DNA of 64,000 bases, from positions 124,001 to 188,000 of the forward strand of contig JACKQL020000017.1 in assembly GCA_018296165.2 (NCBI GenBank). Reading direction: 5' to 3'. The translations under genes were made by a program, and so were the position numbers. The notes beneath the pieces were generated by a model. The model saw only the letters and a program-made list of their open reading frames with translations, was not told the origin of the DNA and did no database searches. The stretch comes from Termitomyces sp. T153. Its lineage: Eukaryota; Basidiomycota; Agaricomycetes; Agaricales; Lyophyllaceae. Below, piece by piece: positions 9,101 to 22,265 of the stretch (positions within the stretch are counted from its first letter, which is position 1; each line of letters begins with the position of its first letter).

Positions 9101-10990
9101 ATTGTCGAACCGAAGGTAAGGAGTTCTTAGCCGGTAGGGTAAAGAACATGATCCTTCAGCCTCGTCAATGAATAGTGAACATACTATCAATAATAGTGAA
9201 CATACTATCAATTCGCGTCCAACACGCAAGAATTCTCGTTCCCTTGCCGCAGCACTGTTACTGGAGATCCTCGAACTATTATTCCGGGAACCAATTGTCG
9301 CCGGCTGGTGTGTCCTTCACCTTTGGCTGCAAGACCAAGACTCGTCATTATACCAAACCACACCCAAGTCAAAAAGATGTGACTTGTTCAGAATTGGGTG
9401 GACCTACCTGTCTTTGACACACCTAGATTTTCATCTTCCATGTTACAATGAATGGGACGTTCGACGGGTTACGCTGCCACGTTGCTTCACTCTTCTGCGG
9501 TCGCAGGTTTGGAAGCTCGAAATTCCCAGATGTTATTTGCAAGGGTTTTGTATAGCCAATGTCAAAACTTGGAGAAAGGTAATGAGCCTCTAACTGACCG
9601 GTTAAGTCGATTTGACGTTGTAAACGAACAGTGGACAAACTGTAAAATCATGTCCGACACATGGAAATGCTTGTTCTCTATCCGACCCTAGTCCCCCGAA
9701 ACATGATTTGCCTCCATAGGTGGACCAAAGATTACAAATCTCGAGTCAACTAGAGGGTATGAGCTCTTGGATTGGATCACCAATGTAAAAGACGTACCAG
9801 ATCTATCACTGGATATACTCTGTATCCTGCCGCATTCTAGAAAATCGCCATCCAAGGCGAGTGGAGGACCAAAATCTATTGGGACGTCAAGGGCAAGTCT
9901 TGTTTTGTAAACAATTTTGACAGAAGCGTGTCGTCGCTAACTGACGCGTTTTTCGGATAGTTTCCCCGTCTTCGTATTCCATCCTAGGGCTGTCACCTGG
10001 TTTCCATTATCCTCGATGGGAAGTGATTTTCCGAGCCGCTGGACAATATCTGTTGTATGGCCAGGAACATTTGAACCTAGAACAAGATCTGTATCCCCCC
10101 GTTCGACGTCATGCAGGGAATGGCCCGCCCAATACCACATTGTTCCCGGTTATTCCCCAGTACTTCCAATAAGAGCCGATTATCGCCAACGGCCATATCT
10201 TTCCGAGGGAAGGCTAAGTCGCTACGCCAGGTCGGACTCTTATCAAGTCACAGTTTGGAGGATTGTTCTCAAGGGGGTAATAACCCACCGGCATTTCTCG
10301 TCATCGGCATTGTACTTCATAAAAAGAAAACGGCAGAAGCCAATTATCGCTAGCTAATGCGTGTTTACCCTCTGGAGAGGACTCAAATTTGTCGTCATGT
10401 CAGAAACGCATCAAGGAATAAACCTTCAAATCGATCAGTCTCACTTCTTAAATGGACGCTCAATAGGCTTTCAGTTACACCAACGCCCTAAGTCGACAGA
10501 AGTGAGTGTGTTGCCACTCAGCGGTGAATGTTTCACAGGGCTTCATGTGGCTCGACTGGTACATCCATCCGCGATGTTATTTGACATCCCATATCATATC
10601 CCTCTGCAGAAGCGGGTCGTCGCCAACTGCTAGCTAATGCGTCTCTCACAGGATCAGAATATGTCTGCAGAAACAACTCCTAGTTGCACAAGATTAGGAG
10701 TGTCAGTTCTTTAGTTCGATGTTATAAATGGATGATGGACATGCCATTGTTCGCACAAAGTGACCGCGAGAACATTTCCAACACACCGCACTGTCTTCAA
10801 AGTCTCAGCAATAAGAGGGTTGATACCTCTCGCCTTAGTCTTTACCCGAGTGTTTTCCTATATTCAAGAAATCGAGACGACGTTCTAGCCGCGGATATTA
10901 TTATATGCTGTACGCCAGAATATTTCGCGCCTTTTGATTATGTGTCACTCGAAATCTCCAGGTACATCATCGAAACATTCCCTATTTTCC
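9100..10990. repeat. Degenerate ~200-bp module array, block 1
   Basis: Contains several diverged copies of a module with two landmarks. One is a core like GTCGTCGCTAGCTAATGCGT (near 9926, 10165, 10345, 10618). The other is a segment like TTCGACGTTGTAAATGGA followed by TGGACATGCC (near 9610 and 10710). The same landmarks recur in blocks at 15.5-16.4 kb and 22.9-24.4 kb. Part of it (about 10470-10640) also matches 39320-39500. No intact reading frame follows the modules. Confidence 0.6.
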
Positions 10991-13370
10991 AAGCAACCTG
11001 AAGATGGTAAAGATGAGGTTGACTATGTAGCCGAGCCAGGCTGATCCGGGGTTGCCGTAAGTACAAGAGGTATGGCCGTGTGTCAGAGATGTCGGGACCA
11101 CATGGAGTGAGATGTTCGTAGGTGACGGCATAGAGAGAGCAAAATGAGAAGAGAAGGCGGCTTTCATTCGCTGACCACATTACATAAGTAATTTTAGGTA
11201 TAAATCATACCTCGCCAGTACCAATGTAAAAGGTTCAGGTAAAGTTCCTTCAGGAAGAAAAAATACATTTTGAAGACTCGACGGCGGTGTTTTTCAACAG
11301 TGCAGCAAGATAGAGAAGATGGAGTGATTGTCGGGCAATAACCGGAGCCAGAGTCGATGCAGAATGGAGCTAGTGGTCATGCATTCATCTTGTTGAGGTC
11401 ATTGTCACGATAGCCCGTGCATCGGATTCGATTCGCAAGGAGATCTTGCACCGCGACTTCGGATCTGTCTTCAAGTGGTGCGTGGGGTCATAATCCAATT
11501 AGACATAACCTCATTTTCATTCTGATAATTCGATGTAGATAACGGCCCCCGTCTCCTTTCTTTGGCCTGCCGGGGAACTAGCTTGTGTATGGTCAAGCCT
11601 CGAAATCAATATTTTTTCATGAGACGGAGATATCTTCCGCGATATCAACCTTCAACCCTTCTGAAGTCAAAGTAATGTCTATCAAAGCAAAGGGTTCCTT
11701 TCTCTTGTCAAGTACTGCCAGAATGCGCGGGCCTAGACGGTAAGATTGGCCACGGCCCACCCTCATTACATTTCATAGAAATCGCGGCATCGTGGAAGCT
11801 GATGCATATATTCATGCCTCCGGAATATGTCTGGAGTACTACATGTGAATCACAGCCAAGGTGAGCTGGTCATCCAAGAGATGAAAAAAATTCTTACTGA
11901 GAAACTAAATAAGAAACGAGGGTGGAAGGAACCGGATCTTGCTTTCAAGTGCTTGAGAATAGCTACAGTTAAGGGGGACGGGGCGGGAACTCCGCTGAGA
12001 GCACGATGTCACCCGTTTCTTGACGTGTTCCAAGCTGCGAATGGTGTTGTCTCTTGTCGAACGCGTCTGACGCGCATCAAGTACAATTTGTTGCCGGCAC
12101 CAGTATTGGGTTGACTCCTAGGGCGAAAGCGATGCGTTTCACCGAACATGACCGAAGTGTAATCATCGTAAGGTATGATATACCGTCTCAATGATGAAAA
12201 TTCGCTTCTCTCGATATTGCACCGTATGAAGGATGTCGAGTCATTTGTTGGACAACCCAGTATTAGCCCTGTTTCAAGTTAGCCGCAAATACAGACAGCA
12301 AGAGGAATCAGGATACCTGACTTGTAGATGGGTAGGAAATAAAGAAATGCTAAACGGATTTGAAACTTCGAACTTGCACTTATAAAGACCTTGGCTGAGG
12401 GAAGACATATTTCATTTGTCTAATTGATGATGGTGGAGGGGAGGGTAAGAAGACGATGCATTCTGGTGAAAGGTTTGACCAAAAATGGTCAGCGCAGATC
12501 AGTTGCCACATTGCGTCACTGACATCTCCCCCGCCGGGATAATCTTTTATTTGAAACCTCTTCAGAAAGGATGACTAGGAGCAATCTAAGTATCTCTAGT
12601 TCGGTAAAAAAAGTTTCAAGCCAACATTTACCAGCTACATACAAAATATGCAACGCAATCCAAATTGAAGGTGTAAAGGACTTGGTTGAAAAAACTTGTT
12701 TGCAGAAATAGCTTGAATTGGTGGCACCACTGCGCTAACATCGGACCCGTAAGTGTTCAATTACGGACGCGGAATGTAGCGACTGGCATTAACGATGTGT
12801 GGAGCTGTGACATTATAGTGGAATTGGGCATCGAAAATCCTACCTTGATATGGGTCAACTCGGCTTCTAATCACGGAGTTCTCCTCGCCGCAAACGAACA
12901 GTGCAATTGTTGACTTGAGGACAAACGCTCTCTAGGACAGGCGCTGAGGACTGAGTCGCGAAGCGAGTCGTTCTTATGAACGAGTGATACCATGACCGAC
13001 CAACATATCTGTTCTAGACCCGGAACGTCGTGGGCCAAAAGTCCTAAGATCCAACTACTTGACTCGAAGAAGTATTGCTGCAGTCAGCGCCTAGGCTCAG
13101 TAGTAACGAGGACAGGTGAGGGCTAAGGAAGTGAAGCAGGGTCAGGTCGGCCCCCTTGAAAGATGTGTAGAATATGAAAGGCCCTACTCACAAGATAAGG
13201 ATAAGATCACCGGCGCGCGCGAACAGGGGCCCGTACTACATGCAGCCATAGGTCACGTACCCGGTATGCTACGGAAGTGTTGATGGGTATTTAAATTATG
13301 TTGTAATTGTGCCGTAGAGACTCGGGAAAAGAGAGGGCAGTATGCCGAACCATTTGCACACAACGATCAA
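10991..13370. other. Gene-free interval with short dispersed repeat
   Basis: No ORF with a recognisable domain. Position 12478-12522 carries a ~45-bp sequence shared with 21209-21252, centred on the palindrome GACCAAAAATGGTC and followed by CACATTGCGTCACTG. The longest plus frames (11827-12114, 12686-12913) show no family signature. Confidence 0.45.
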
Positions 13371-13374
13371 ACTT

Positions 13375-13960
13375 TCAGCTGGCTCGCTTGCGGCCATAAT
13401 TCAATGCTGTCATCATATCTCCAGCGGCTCTCCATGGTTTGCGATTTATGAACGCTGTGAAAACGGCCATGAAAAAGGCACACAATACTTTCGAGAGGCA
13501 CGACGGTGCCAGATGATCAGTGAGTCCTTTAGCTGGTCCTAGAACACATGTAATAAGGTATATCTATCTCGACAGAGAAAATATACAGAGACCAGAGGAT
13601 CAGAATACTCAAACTTTACTTTGACTTGCGTAGCACATTTATGGGCATCTAACCGGACAAGGTGCATAACGCTATATCACCTGGTGCCACGGGATATTTG
13701 GTACCCCGAAATAAGCGGTTCGAAGTCAAGACTACTTTGGTACGTCGATGGAGCTGGCTGCAGCCACGAGAGTGCTCCAGGCAAAGGCATTAGCCAGTCC
13801 ACGCTGCATAGAAGTGGAGGAACATGTTCCATGTTGACATGTGTGTTCAAAGTCCACTGCTCTATGGAATTGATTCATGTTTTGTCCTGGAATTACATGC
13901 TGTATACAGATATGGCAGCTTATGCTCACGACAAGGGTGCAACAGATCCTTCAGGAGACT
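13375..13960 (+). repeat. Dispersed repeat R2/R3, co-linear with 27185-27560
   Basis: Shared landmarks in order are GCTTGCGGCCATAATTCA near 13388, TTGACTTGCGTA near 13622, and TTACATGCTG...TATGGCAGCTTA near 13893-13922. A 143-codon open frame (13621-14052) crosses it but shows no known domain, and the second copy does not keep it open. Confidence 0.5.
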
Positions 13961-15480
13961 CCAGGATAGATGAGCACATCGCTAAAGGTAACTCTTCCCC
14001 ACATTATCATCCAAAGGTGATGGATTCTTATCTAAACGTGAAAGAGTATTGATCCTTCAGTTAAGTCATAGATAGATGATGGGCATCCCGTGAATTCACG
14101 CTCGCCGAACGCCATACCAAAAAATCTCCTTCTGTGCACTGTACTTTTGTTGGTAAAACGTTCCAAGGTCGAAGGAAAGGAATGAGTCACTGTTAGGAGC
14201 ATTAATCTCCTTCAGTAGTAAATGAACAGTTGACAAACCATGCAACCAGGCTATGCAATCATGCCTGGCACTCGCCGTCCGCCATCTGCCTCGCTATTCT
14301 AGATGTCTTTGTACATCAAAATATATCCCCAGCTAATGCGTAAGCCGTCTCTGTGAGGAATCAAGGTTTGTCGTCATGGAAGATGTATCAAGTTTATCTT
14401 GGTTGATCATATCAAAGGTATGATGAATCCTTCATTTCGAGATCACGGACCTTCTAGTAGACACACATCGTTCTCAGTCCCCATTCATTGCATTATTTGA
14501 GGCAATGTCCTCGAATGCTGCTGGTCATTTGTCAGAGGCAACTCTTGACCACATCTTCCAAACTCAAACAGTCCTATCATAAGCGAGACTGCTGATACAT
14601 GTGTATTTTGCAGGGTTCTCAATTTGTTTGATAAAGCAGAGACTCTAGACAGAGGAAGAAAAAACAAGATGGAGGAAGAGAACAGCTGACAAACGCGCGC
14701 TAGTCGGCCGGCCCCGCTGATTATGCACGCGTGAACACGACCTACAATGGTCGGATGGGCATCCATCACCGCGACAAAGGACTACTCGAAGGCACTGGAT
14801 CGTGTGGCTATGTCATTGGTCTTCAATTTTCTTCAATGCTTTCATCCACCCCATATCAATGTTAATTGTCATTGCCTTTACTTTACCATCAGATTCCTTC
14901 CGCATCGCTCGACCACTGATTCTGAACCTGCCGATGAAATCCTTTACGAGAAACTGTCTACCTCCTGGACTTCTACGTTACTGCAGTCCTTCTGTTCTGG
15001 CTTAATCGGTTTACATATATTAGGCGTAGTTTACCTTAGCTACTGCTGCAGTGGTCCATGAGCTTGCCAGTCAATATCAAATCCTTCTACAGAATCCAGT
15101 CTTGTATCCCGTGCTTGAAGACAGGTCGAGAGTATCTCAAATATATCCAAGGATGCTGGACATGTTACCGTACCTCCAACGCACCAATATCATCCGTCAC
15201 AGTGTTCTCGGGTAACTCTAGTTGGGCGAAAACTTGTCTAACCATATTTTAATCTTCTTCTAGTGAGCATGTCGTCAATCTCCTTCTGCCATATTAGTGG
15301 GAATGCTTGATACTAGAAACGCGTTGTTTCAACGGTGCGTCTCTTACAAGGCCAAACTTTTTGGGCCTCTAACTATAAAGGATAAGTGCAGTAATTCTTC
15401 AAATCTCTCAGCCCGATGTCATGAAGAGATACCCGGTATGTCTTTGATTACCATTTTCGTTTTCCATCCGACGACACACT
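13961..15480. other. Gene-free interval
   Basis: Scattered open frames up to about 100 codons without recognisable domains. One weak copy of the R1 landmark (AGCTAATGCGTAAG) is at about 14333. Nothing else can be supported. Confidence 0.4.
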
Positions 15481-16430
15481 AATAAACATTGCCGGGTAAT
15501 TTGATTGAGTCAACAGACATATTCTTGCCACCAATAATAGATGTTCTCAGTGCCTAGCTTGGTCTTAATGATGGCAAATCAACGCAAGTTGATGATTGAT
15601 CCTAGCTAGACAGCAAGGGCAATCGTCTTTCAGTTTGAGCTGTGAATTGTGATCCCGGCCACAGTTCCACAATTTGTCTGAGCTCCTGATTAAGACTTTA
15701 GATCCTACAAGTTGGCGTTATACTACAAACCGAGTGGACACGTCCGACTTACCATCGTTCTTTTCCTCTACCCGCCATATTATGGTGTAACTTTCGATAG
15801 AAGCGTGTTGTCGCTAGCTGGTGCGTTTCTCGCCAGGCCGGGGATACTTCGAATCCCTACTTAGAAAAGACAAGAATAGTAATCCTCCAAATTTTTCAGT
15901 CTGACATCATGAAAGGATAGTCAGAATGCTCTCAAACCCTCGGCTCTTTCATTTTCAATCTACCGCGTGGTAACTCCTTAGTCAATGAAATATGTTGTCA
16001 CCAACTCATGGATATTTCACAGGGCCGAGTTCTCTCTTCATATAATCTGACATGAGTTGACCCTGAATACTAGCAGGAAGGATGATATCCCTCAAGTTGT
16101 AAATTAGGCCAAGCCCTTGGTAAAAAATTTCAATCCGATTCATTAATAGTGGGGACGTTCGACTAACCTAGGCTGTCTGCCTCCACCCGCCTGAACATCA
16201 TATATTATCGATAGCTGAGGCATTTGTCAAGGGCCAGGATATCCCGATGCCTGAATTTAGAAACCAGTCCCTGAGCGTCTTGCTAGGGTCCATAGACTAC
16301 CAGTCTTTCAGTTCGACATTGTAAATGGATAATGGACATGCATTGTTCACACGACCAACAAGCGGAGATCCCATACTTCCCAACATCCCGCGCTACGCTT
16401 TTATATCATTATTAGAGGATCCAGTATTTC
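15481..16430. repeat. Degenerate ~200-bp module array, block 2
   Basis: R1 landmarks recur at about 15808 (TTGTCGCTAGCTGGTGCG), 16003 (TTGTCACCAACTCATGG) and 16208, spaced roughly 195 and 205 bp. The TTCGACATTGTAAATGGA segment is at about 16312. Confidence 0.55.
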
Positions 16431-16870
16431 TCTGTGGATACCGGATCGATCGCCTCAGCGTCGAACTCAAGCGTTTTCAAACGCACAGGATTTAGGGACA
16501 GGTCACTGAACACAACTCTTCGGCTCACGAATCATCGAAATGATCCCGTACGCTGTCGAGAAGTTATATGCGACGTTCTCCGGATACATGGTCCGGAATT
16601 TTCATCATGGACCGAAGGCCGACCCGAGTTGAGCTTGGGCTGCCGTGAAGAGAGATGCTGCGCACTGCTCGGAAACGTTTTGAACGGATACACAGATGCC
16701 TTAGAAATGTCCAGCGTAAACAGCGCAAAATGGGGCAAAGATCTCGAGAGTCGACAGTTGCCATGGGTCCACATTGTCAGCAGTCGAAGCCCGGCATTGT
16801 TACGACAAGTCAGTCATTATATTTTATTTTATGTTGAATTCTTTGACGCACCACCCGAAATGGGATCGCC
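16431..16870. repeat. Segment shared with 24.4-24.8 kb
   Basis: ATCATGGACCGAAGGCCGA followed by GAGCTTGGGCTGCCGTGA at about 16603-16650 is repeated, diverged, at about 24711-24750. The R1 module lies on the left in both places, so a longer unit was duplicated. A 151-codon frame (16434-16889) runs across it without a recognisable domain. Confidence 0.5.
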
Positions 16871-16880
16871 GTACCCCTCC

Positions 16881-17206
16881 AGAACTTGATTCGGGTCGTA
16901 GAGGGCCTTTCTATTTCTCCATCGGTTCCTATTGTCACTGACTCTTGAGATTCTGGCACACTGAACAATTTTTAATAGACCAACAGTACTTTGAAATCGG
17001 AACTGCTCCAATCTCACTCTGAGGCGTCCCCCTTTCACACTCCAGAACTTGATGCGGGCTGGCCTTTCTAATTCCTTATCGGACCCTATTGTCGCTAACA
17101 AGAACTTGAGTTTCTAGCACGTTGAACGTTTTTTATAGGCGAACAGTACCTTGAAATCGGATGTGCTCCAACCTCGCTCTGAGGGCCTCAATCTCACATC
17201 CCTGGG
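16881..17206 (+). repeat. Tandem duplication, period 163 bp
   Basis: Two adjacent diverged copies starting AGAACTTGATTCGGG (16881) and AGAACTTGATGCGGG (17044). They share the order GGCCTTTCTA, CCTATTGTC, GAACA/GTT TTTATAG, CAGTAC-TTGAAATCGGA and CTCTGAGG. Non-coding. Confidence 0.75.
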
Positions 17207-20200
17207 GATGAAGACGTTGCGTGGGGACCATATGACATCCGTGGACCCGTGCCTGTTCTAGATTCCTGTTGAAAAAATACATGGAAGAAAGCTGTTCTTG
17301 CCACAAGTAACAATTTACTCACGGTGATGCTCTCGATCGGACATGGCATTGAAAATTTATCCTTGAGGGGGAGTTACACATGCGAAATGTTGAAGGGAGG
17401 GTTGCTGAAGAGAGTCTGACTTTCCTTTGAACAATCAAGCGAAGACATCGGGGTCTGCGACGACGACGACATCGAAGGTAGGGTCATTCCTTGGTACATC
17501 ATCGCTATGGTATCATGAGAACGTACACGAGTCAAGACTGGATATCCTGTTCTACTGTAAATGTTCACAACTCATGTGTCCTCAGAATCGCCATTCATCT
17601 GGCTACTGCAAGTGTTTGTAAACCCAGAAAGTTTTTGTCCCTTGAAAGGGTGCCACTATACATGTATACTAGTATCACACATGACGAGCCAATCACCTAG
17701 AATTCTTTACTGTTCAACTAAATTAAACGAGGACAATTGAGGCTGTATCTCCATACATGGACGTGACTCGAAGAGTTTAGATGTGTCATTTGTCGAGCCC
17801 ACGCGTTTGTGACATGCAAATGCTTAGAATTGAACTCGTGGTGGAAATTTGCCGAGGATTGAGAATCTACGTGAGAAAAACATAGTATGTTGAGCTATCA
17901 GTTGTGTCAGGGCCACTCTTCTCGAAGAACTTCCTTCTTGCCTCCGAAAGGACTACCTGGTCCTGCCTCGTGGCGCACCTGGATCTCACAGTTTTCCGGA
18001 TCGCATAAGGACTCGTGATTATTGCAAAGACCCCAAAGACAGGGGTGACAATTGCAGGTACCCAAAGGACAAGGATACCGCTGAGTATATCTGGTCTCCC
18101 CGCTCGTGACCAAGCGTATGGTCAATGAAGTACGAATATCATATGAAGCGAAGAAGACATATGCCTGCCAAATTTTCCGATGTTTTGAGGTGACCCATTC
18201 GTCAAAATGGTTTGCATCTGACCACACCAATCGATTAAAAAGGGAAAGAATCCGTTGAGCAGTCAAAAAAATTACGTTGAACTAGAGGCTGATGAGATAT
18301 CGTGTGGTGGTCCTGTGTCATTCAAAAAAGAGAAGGAAGCGCCGGCTGATAGGTGCGAAGTTGTGCCGCTTTTTGAATGTGTTCCCATATTATTGTAAAT
18401 CTGGCAACGGCAGAAATGATACTAAATCAAGGATCACCGCCGAGATCGCCGTCCAGTGGCGAGAAAGTTCCACGAGGACCCATTATCTCGATATAGAAAA
18501 GATAACGGGGTGATGTCAGGTCAAAGAAGTGACCAGGCGTGCACATGCTTGGAAATGAATGGAAGTTTTTGACGTACGGCGGGAGCAACGAAGACCCCGA
18601 ACGACGCATACATCGAAACTTTTTTTTTAATTTTTATCTTTTATAATTTTAATCCTTGACCTTTTTGGGACATTGGTGACCAACCCGTTACTCAACGCAA
18701 ACACATAAAACCACTTACATTCCGTGACTTGAATCACACTTCCTCACCCACTTCCCTCTAGTTCAACATCCACCTCTGTCTCACCGTCTGAATCGTTGTG
18801 TTATATTTTATAGTTGTGATTTCCTGTTAACACGACCATGCTGATTGCCTACTGCCTACCACTGTCCATGATCTTCGCTGTAATCCTTGGTCGGTGTCCA
18901 TCCTCCCCGTGTTGTACTCTGGCGGCTGGCTGCTTTGCATCTTGCAAGGTGGCTTCGAGAGTACATTACCATGGGAATGGAGGATAACGACCATGGTGTC
19001 ATGGTGTTGTCTGGATAAGTTAGTAGGAAGCAATCTCGCGGCACTTGATAGCATATAATTTAGGTAGACCTCTAAAGAATATCAATTGCTTGTTCGGAAA
19101 AACAGGTCGAGTGCTCTTGGTCTAATGATTACTCTAATCTCCATACGGACGCGTTTAGTAAGCTTGACCGGGATGGTCCTGGTGGTATGGCTTGGCTACG
19201 TATACGTAATATTCGATAACAAACGGACTACATTTTGTATCGGAAGTTCAGCGATTAAGAGCAGTTGAAGTTGAGTTCGACAGTTACCCAAGTTCCCCCC
19301 GTTGAACTCAACGGCAATACTTCTTGTTGACCCGTTAGTCGATCATAGAAATAGCCGCCACACGCTGGGCGAGGATGGCATATATTTTCACAGCGTCTCG
19401 ACTTGAAAAAAGCTCGTTGAAGGCAAAGCGACTGACACCACTGACAAGAATTTACTGTACAGACAGACAGTAAGTACAGGGTAGTCGCGTTTCTACGTTG
19501 AAGGCTCGATGACTGCTTTGGGGTCTACCCCCCATCCGTACTCCCACGACCTTAGAAGCCGAGCCTGAGTTGGAGGTACTAACATTGTATGGTTCCATGG
19601 ACGTGGAGGGGAGCCAACAGGTAACGTTCGTAGCATAGCTTGTATGTGTCGTATCGCTGGATTTCGATAGGATCGAATAAGGACAGAGGACTCTCGTACC
19701 TATCGTGACCAATCATCATGAAGGCTAAAATTAGCCGACTGATTGAGAAGCATATTTTCATAACAGATTCATGCTTATAAACGATTGCATCAAGAACTCG
19801 TTTACTGTGCTCCACCCGCGACGTTTCCAGGCCTCTTCTTGCTAGACCTAATCGATCTCTATCAGAACAGGATGCAGAGGGAAGGCTGGGGCCGTTTGAC
19901 GAGGCTCTGAATGCATCACGCTGTCTGCCCTACTAGCAATATGTGAGAAAGATTGATGTGATAGGAGCGAAGACGGGGAACGGGAGACTTTGGTATTTCA
20001 TCCCTGACAAGCACATTTTTGACCTTGCAGTCGCATATATGTATTGACATACTCAGTATTCCCGAAAGCAAGGAAAGACGAACAATTTGCCTTTGATCAT
20101 CTAGATAAATGGCCCAGCATACAAGGACGCTCCAAGTTGGACATCGCAGCTTCGATCCACAAAGGGGAATGAGGCGTCATAAAAAATCAGGTATCCGTTG

Positions 20201-20850
20201 TCGACTCCATTCTCGGTAGTGAAGATGACAGAAATACGATTACATGATATATGCATATGCATATTATATATAGTCGATGCGGGTACATGTTACAATATTC
20301 TTTATCGTTCATTTACAAAACTTACACTCCATTGTTGACGTTGAAATGGTGGGACGATACGATGCTCTCCTTTGCAATGATCACTTCGGCGGTTGCTGGG
20401 AATTGCTTTGCAAGAGAAAAAGATCACGCTAGGCTGCTTCGTCCCGAGGTTGAGATTTTCCTGCTTGGACATGAGGTTGAGAATTTTGTATACCTCGTGC
20501 GATATGAAGAGTGTTCGGGTCGATCGAGGCAGAGCGGCGAACAGAATCCAGTTTCTTCTCATGGCTGTCCAGCATACGAGACTTGTGCTGAACTGCAGAT
20601 GGTGTCGTCCTTTATGGGAGGCGTCTCTGACGTGTATCGAGTGAAAGTTGTGGCCGGCATTGGTGGGAGCTGGAAAGGCTGTGCATAGAGTTGGGGACCA
20701 ACACCGTGATCGGGGTATGAACCGTCGTCACTCTCGATACACATAGGTTCCCCGCTGTAAGGATGTAATGTCGTTTCTCCCGCCCTGAACCCAGAAGTTG
20801 AGACTCGGGGTGATGAGGAAGCGAACACGTTGTTTTGACTGATGTTTGTG
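17207..20850. other. Gene-free interval with repeat R4 (17.7-18.1 kb)
   Basis: About 17720-18090 is loosely co-linear with 25570-25990 (AAACGAGGACAAT, TTTAGATGTGTC, TGTGGCGCAC/TGGCGCACCT, CCCCAAAGAC/CCTCAAAGTC). Around 18620 there is a T-rich tract. No start-to-stop frame with a recognisable domain was found. Confidence 0.4.
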
Positions 20851-20856
20851 GGGCAT

Positions 20857-21109
20857 CTAAGCCTGAGCGAGGGGGTGAAGAAGTGCTGTCTCGGGCAATT
20901 TGACGCCATTACTGGGATTATGTGAAGGGCGAATCGAGGTCGAGTAATCTGTAGTACGGAACTGGCGTCTATAGAGGCTCCGGCCGGGGTTGTGGAAGGA
21001 GGCGTAGGTAGACTCGAGGCCCCAGCAGAAGATTGTGAGGGCGGGGACAAGAAGACGAGAGGAAGGGCGCATTCTGGAAAAGACCATGTTGGGCGTTCTA
21101 GAGGAGAGG
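20857..21109 (-). CDS. Doubtful small secreted-protein-like frame
   Basis: On the minus strand an ATG at about 21100 opens a frame whose first ~25 residues look like a signal peptide (MRPSSRLLVPALTIFCWGLE, then STYA). A TATA-like ACTATAAAGC lies about 75 nt upstream, and the conserved palindrome repeat (21209-21252) lies just beyond. The rest of the frame (about 50 residues) has no family match. A second overlapping frame continues to 20559. I would not call it a gene without transcript evidence. Confidence 0.2.
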
Positions 21110-21208
21110 AAGGTGGGGTATGGAAGATAAGGACAGTTTTGAAAGTCGTGGCATGACGCCTTTTGCTTTATAGTCTTCCGACAGTAGCTAGTTGACATTG
21201 CGCCTGTG

Positions 21209-21252
21209 ACCAAAAATGGTCAGCGCAGATCATTGCTCACATTGCGTCACTG
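21209..21252. repeat. Short dispersed repeat with GACCAAAAATGGTC palindrome
   Basis: Nearly identical to 12478-12522. The palindromic core TGACCA-AAAA-TGGTCA could bind a dimeric factor or form a small hairpin. Confidence 0.6.
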
Positions 21253-21904
21253 TTGGCGACACAATCCAACACTAACCGACACTCTCGAGGGGTGGCGCTA
21301 GTATCATTTCTAATATGTAAGGTCAATTTTTCATGGGATATGGGACCTAAGACATAAAATTGAAAAACATACTGAGAAACGATGGCACCTCCGGCAGGTG
21401 CACGAGGGAGACAATTGAACACGAAACCGCTATAAGTGTGTCCCAAAAAGCGTGAGTGAAAAATATGGCAGCTAGTCAGCTGTGACGTTATATATTACTA
21501 TGTTACAATGAATTGCTATTTGACGAAAATCTCACCTCTTAGCTTCGAATCACGGTGCCACAATCTAAATAAGTGTAATTTATTGGCGTTGGGAATGCCA
21601 GTGGACAGAGTCATCCGATTCATGACGTGTCACCAGGCCAGACATTGGGTTCGGTAGAACTTCAAGGAATAGTCTCCTGGATTATCATTACGGCCCGGGG
21701 TCACGGGAGTGATAACAGACACTACCTGCAATTCACGCAAGGTATGTGTGGAATAAGACGGATCTACTAGAGGGAAAAAACTGGGCCAGGTCAAGGTAGA
21801 TTGTCCCTCGAAAGAATGTATTCATAAAAGGGGCTGCCCCCACCGGGGATGAAAGTTGTAGAGCAGAAGAAATCGAGAGCAAAGTTGACTCATGTAAACA
21901 CATC
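21253..21904. other. No recognisable content
   Basis: No domain-bearing frame and no repeat that I can match. Confidence 0.4.
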
Positions 21905-22265
21905 AATTTAATCTGGCTGACTTGCTCGGGGGAGGGGGGGGCACAAATCAATACTGTCATTTTGTCTCCAATGCCTCCCAAGGGTGTTATCCTCAATCTA
22001 TCAAAACATCCACGAGACGCTTGATATTGAGGAAGCACGGACAGACGACAGGGAAAATGTGAGTGCTCAACTCGTTCCAAAACTCGTGTCATGAGGGGGT
22101 AGCTATATATCTCAGTAATACAAAGACGAGCTGACGATCGGATTGCTTCGAATGATACTTTGACTTACGCAATAAATCCATAGCACTGGGCGCTGAGTCA
22201 GGATGAGACCCATGACACTACACACCACCTCGTGGATATGGAACAAAGGGACTCAATATCAGGAT
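21905..22265 (+). repeat. Dispersed repeat R2, copy 2
   Basis: Co-linear with 8480-8815 over about 350 bp, including the poly-G stretch near the left end and CACTACACACCACCT at the right end. Confidence 0.65.

Noticed and set aside
20251..20688. 145-codon plus ORF
   Set aside because: No domain, no matching splice structure, and another long frame lies antisense to it; probably chance.
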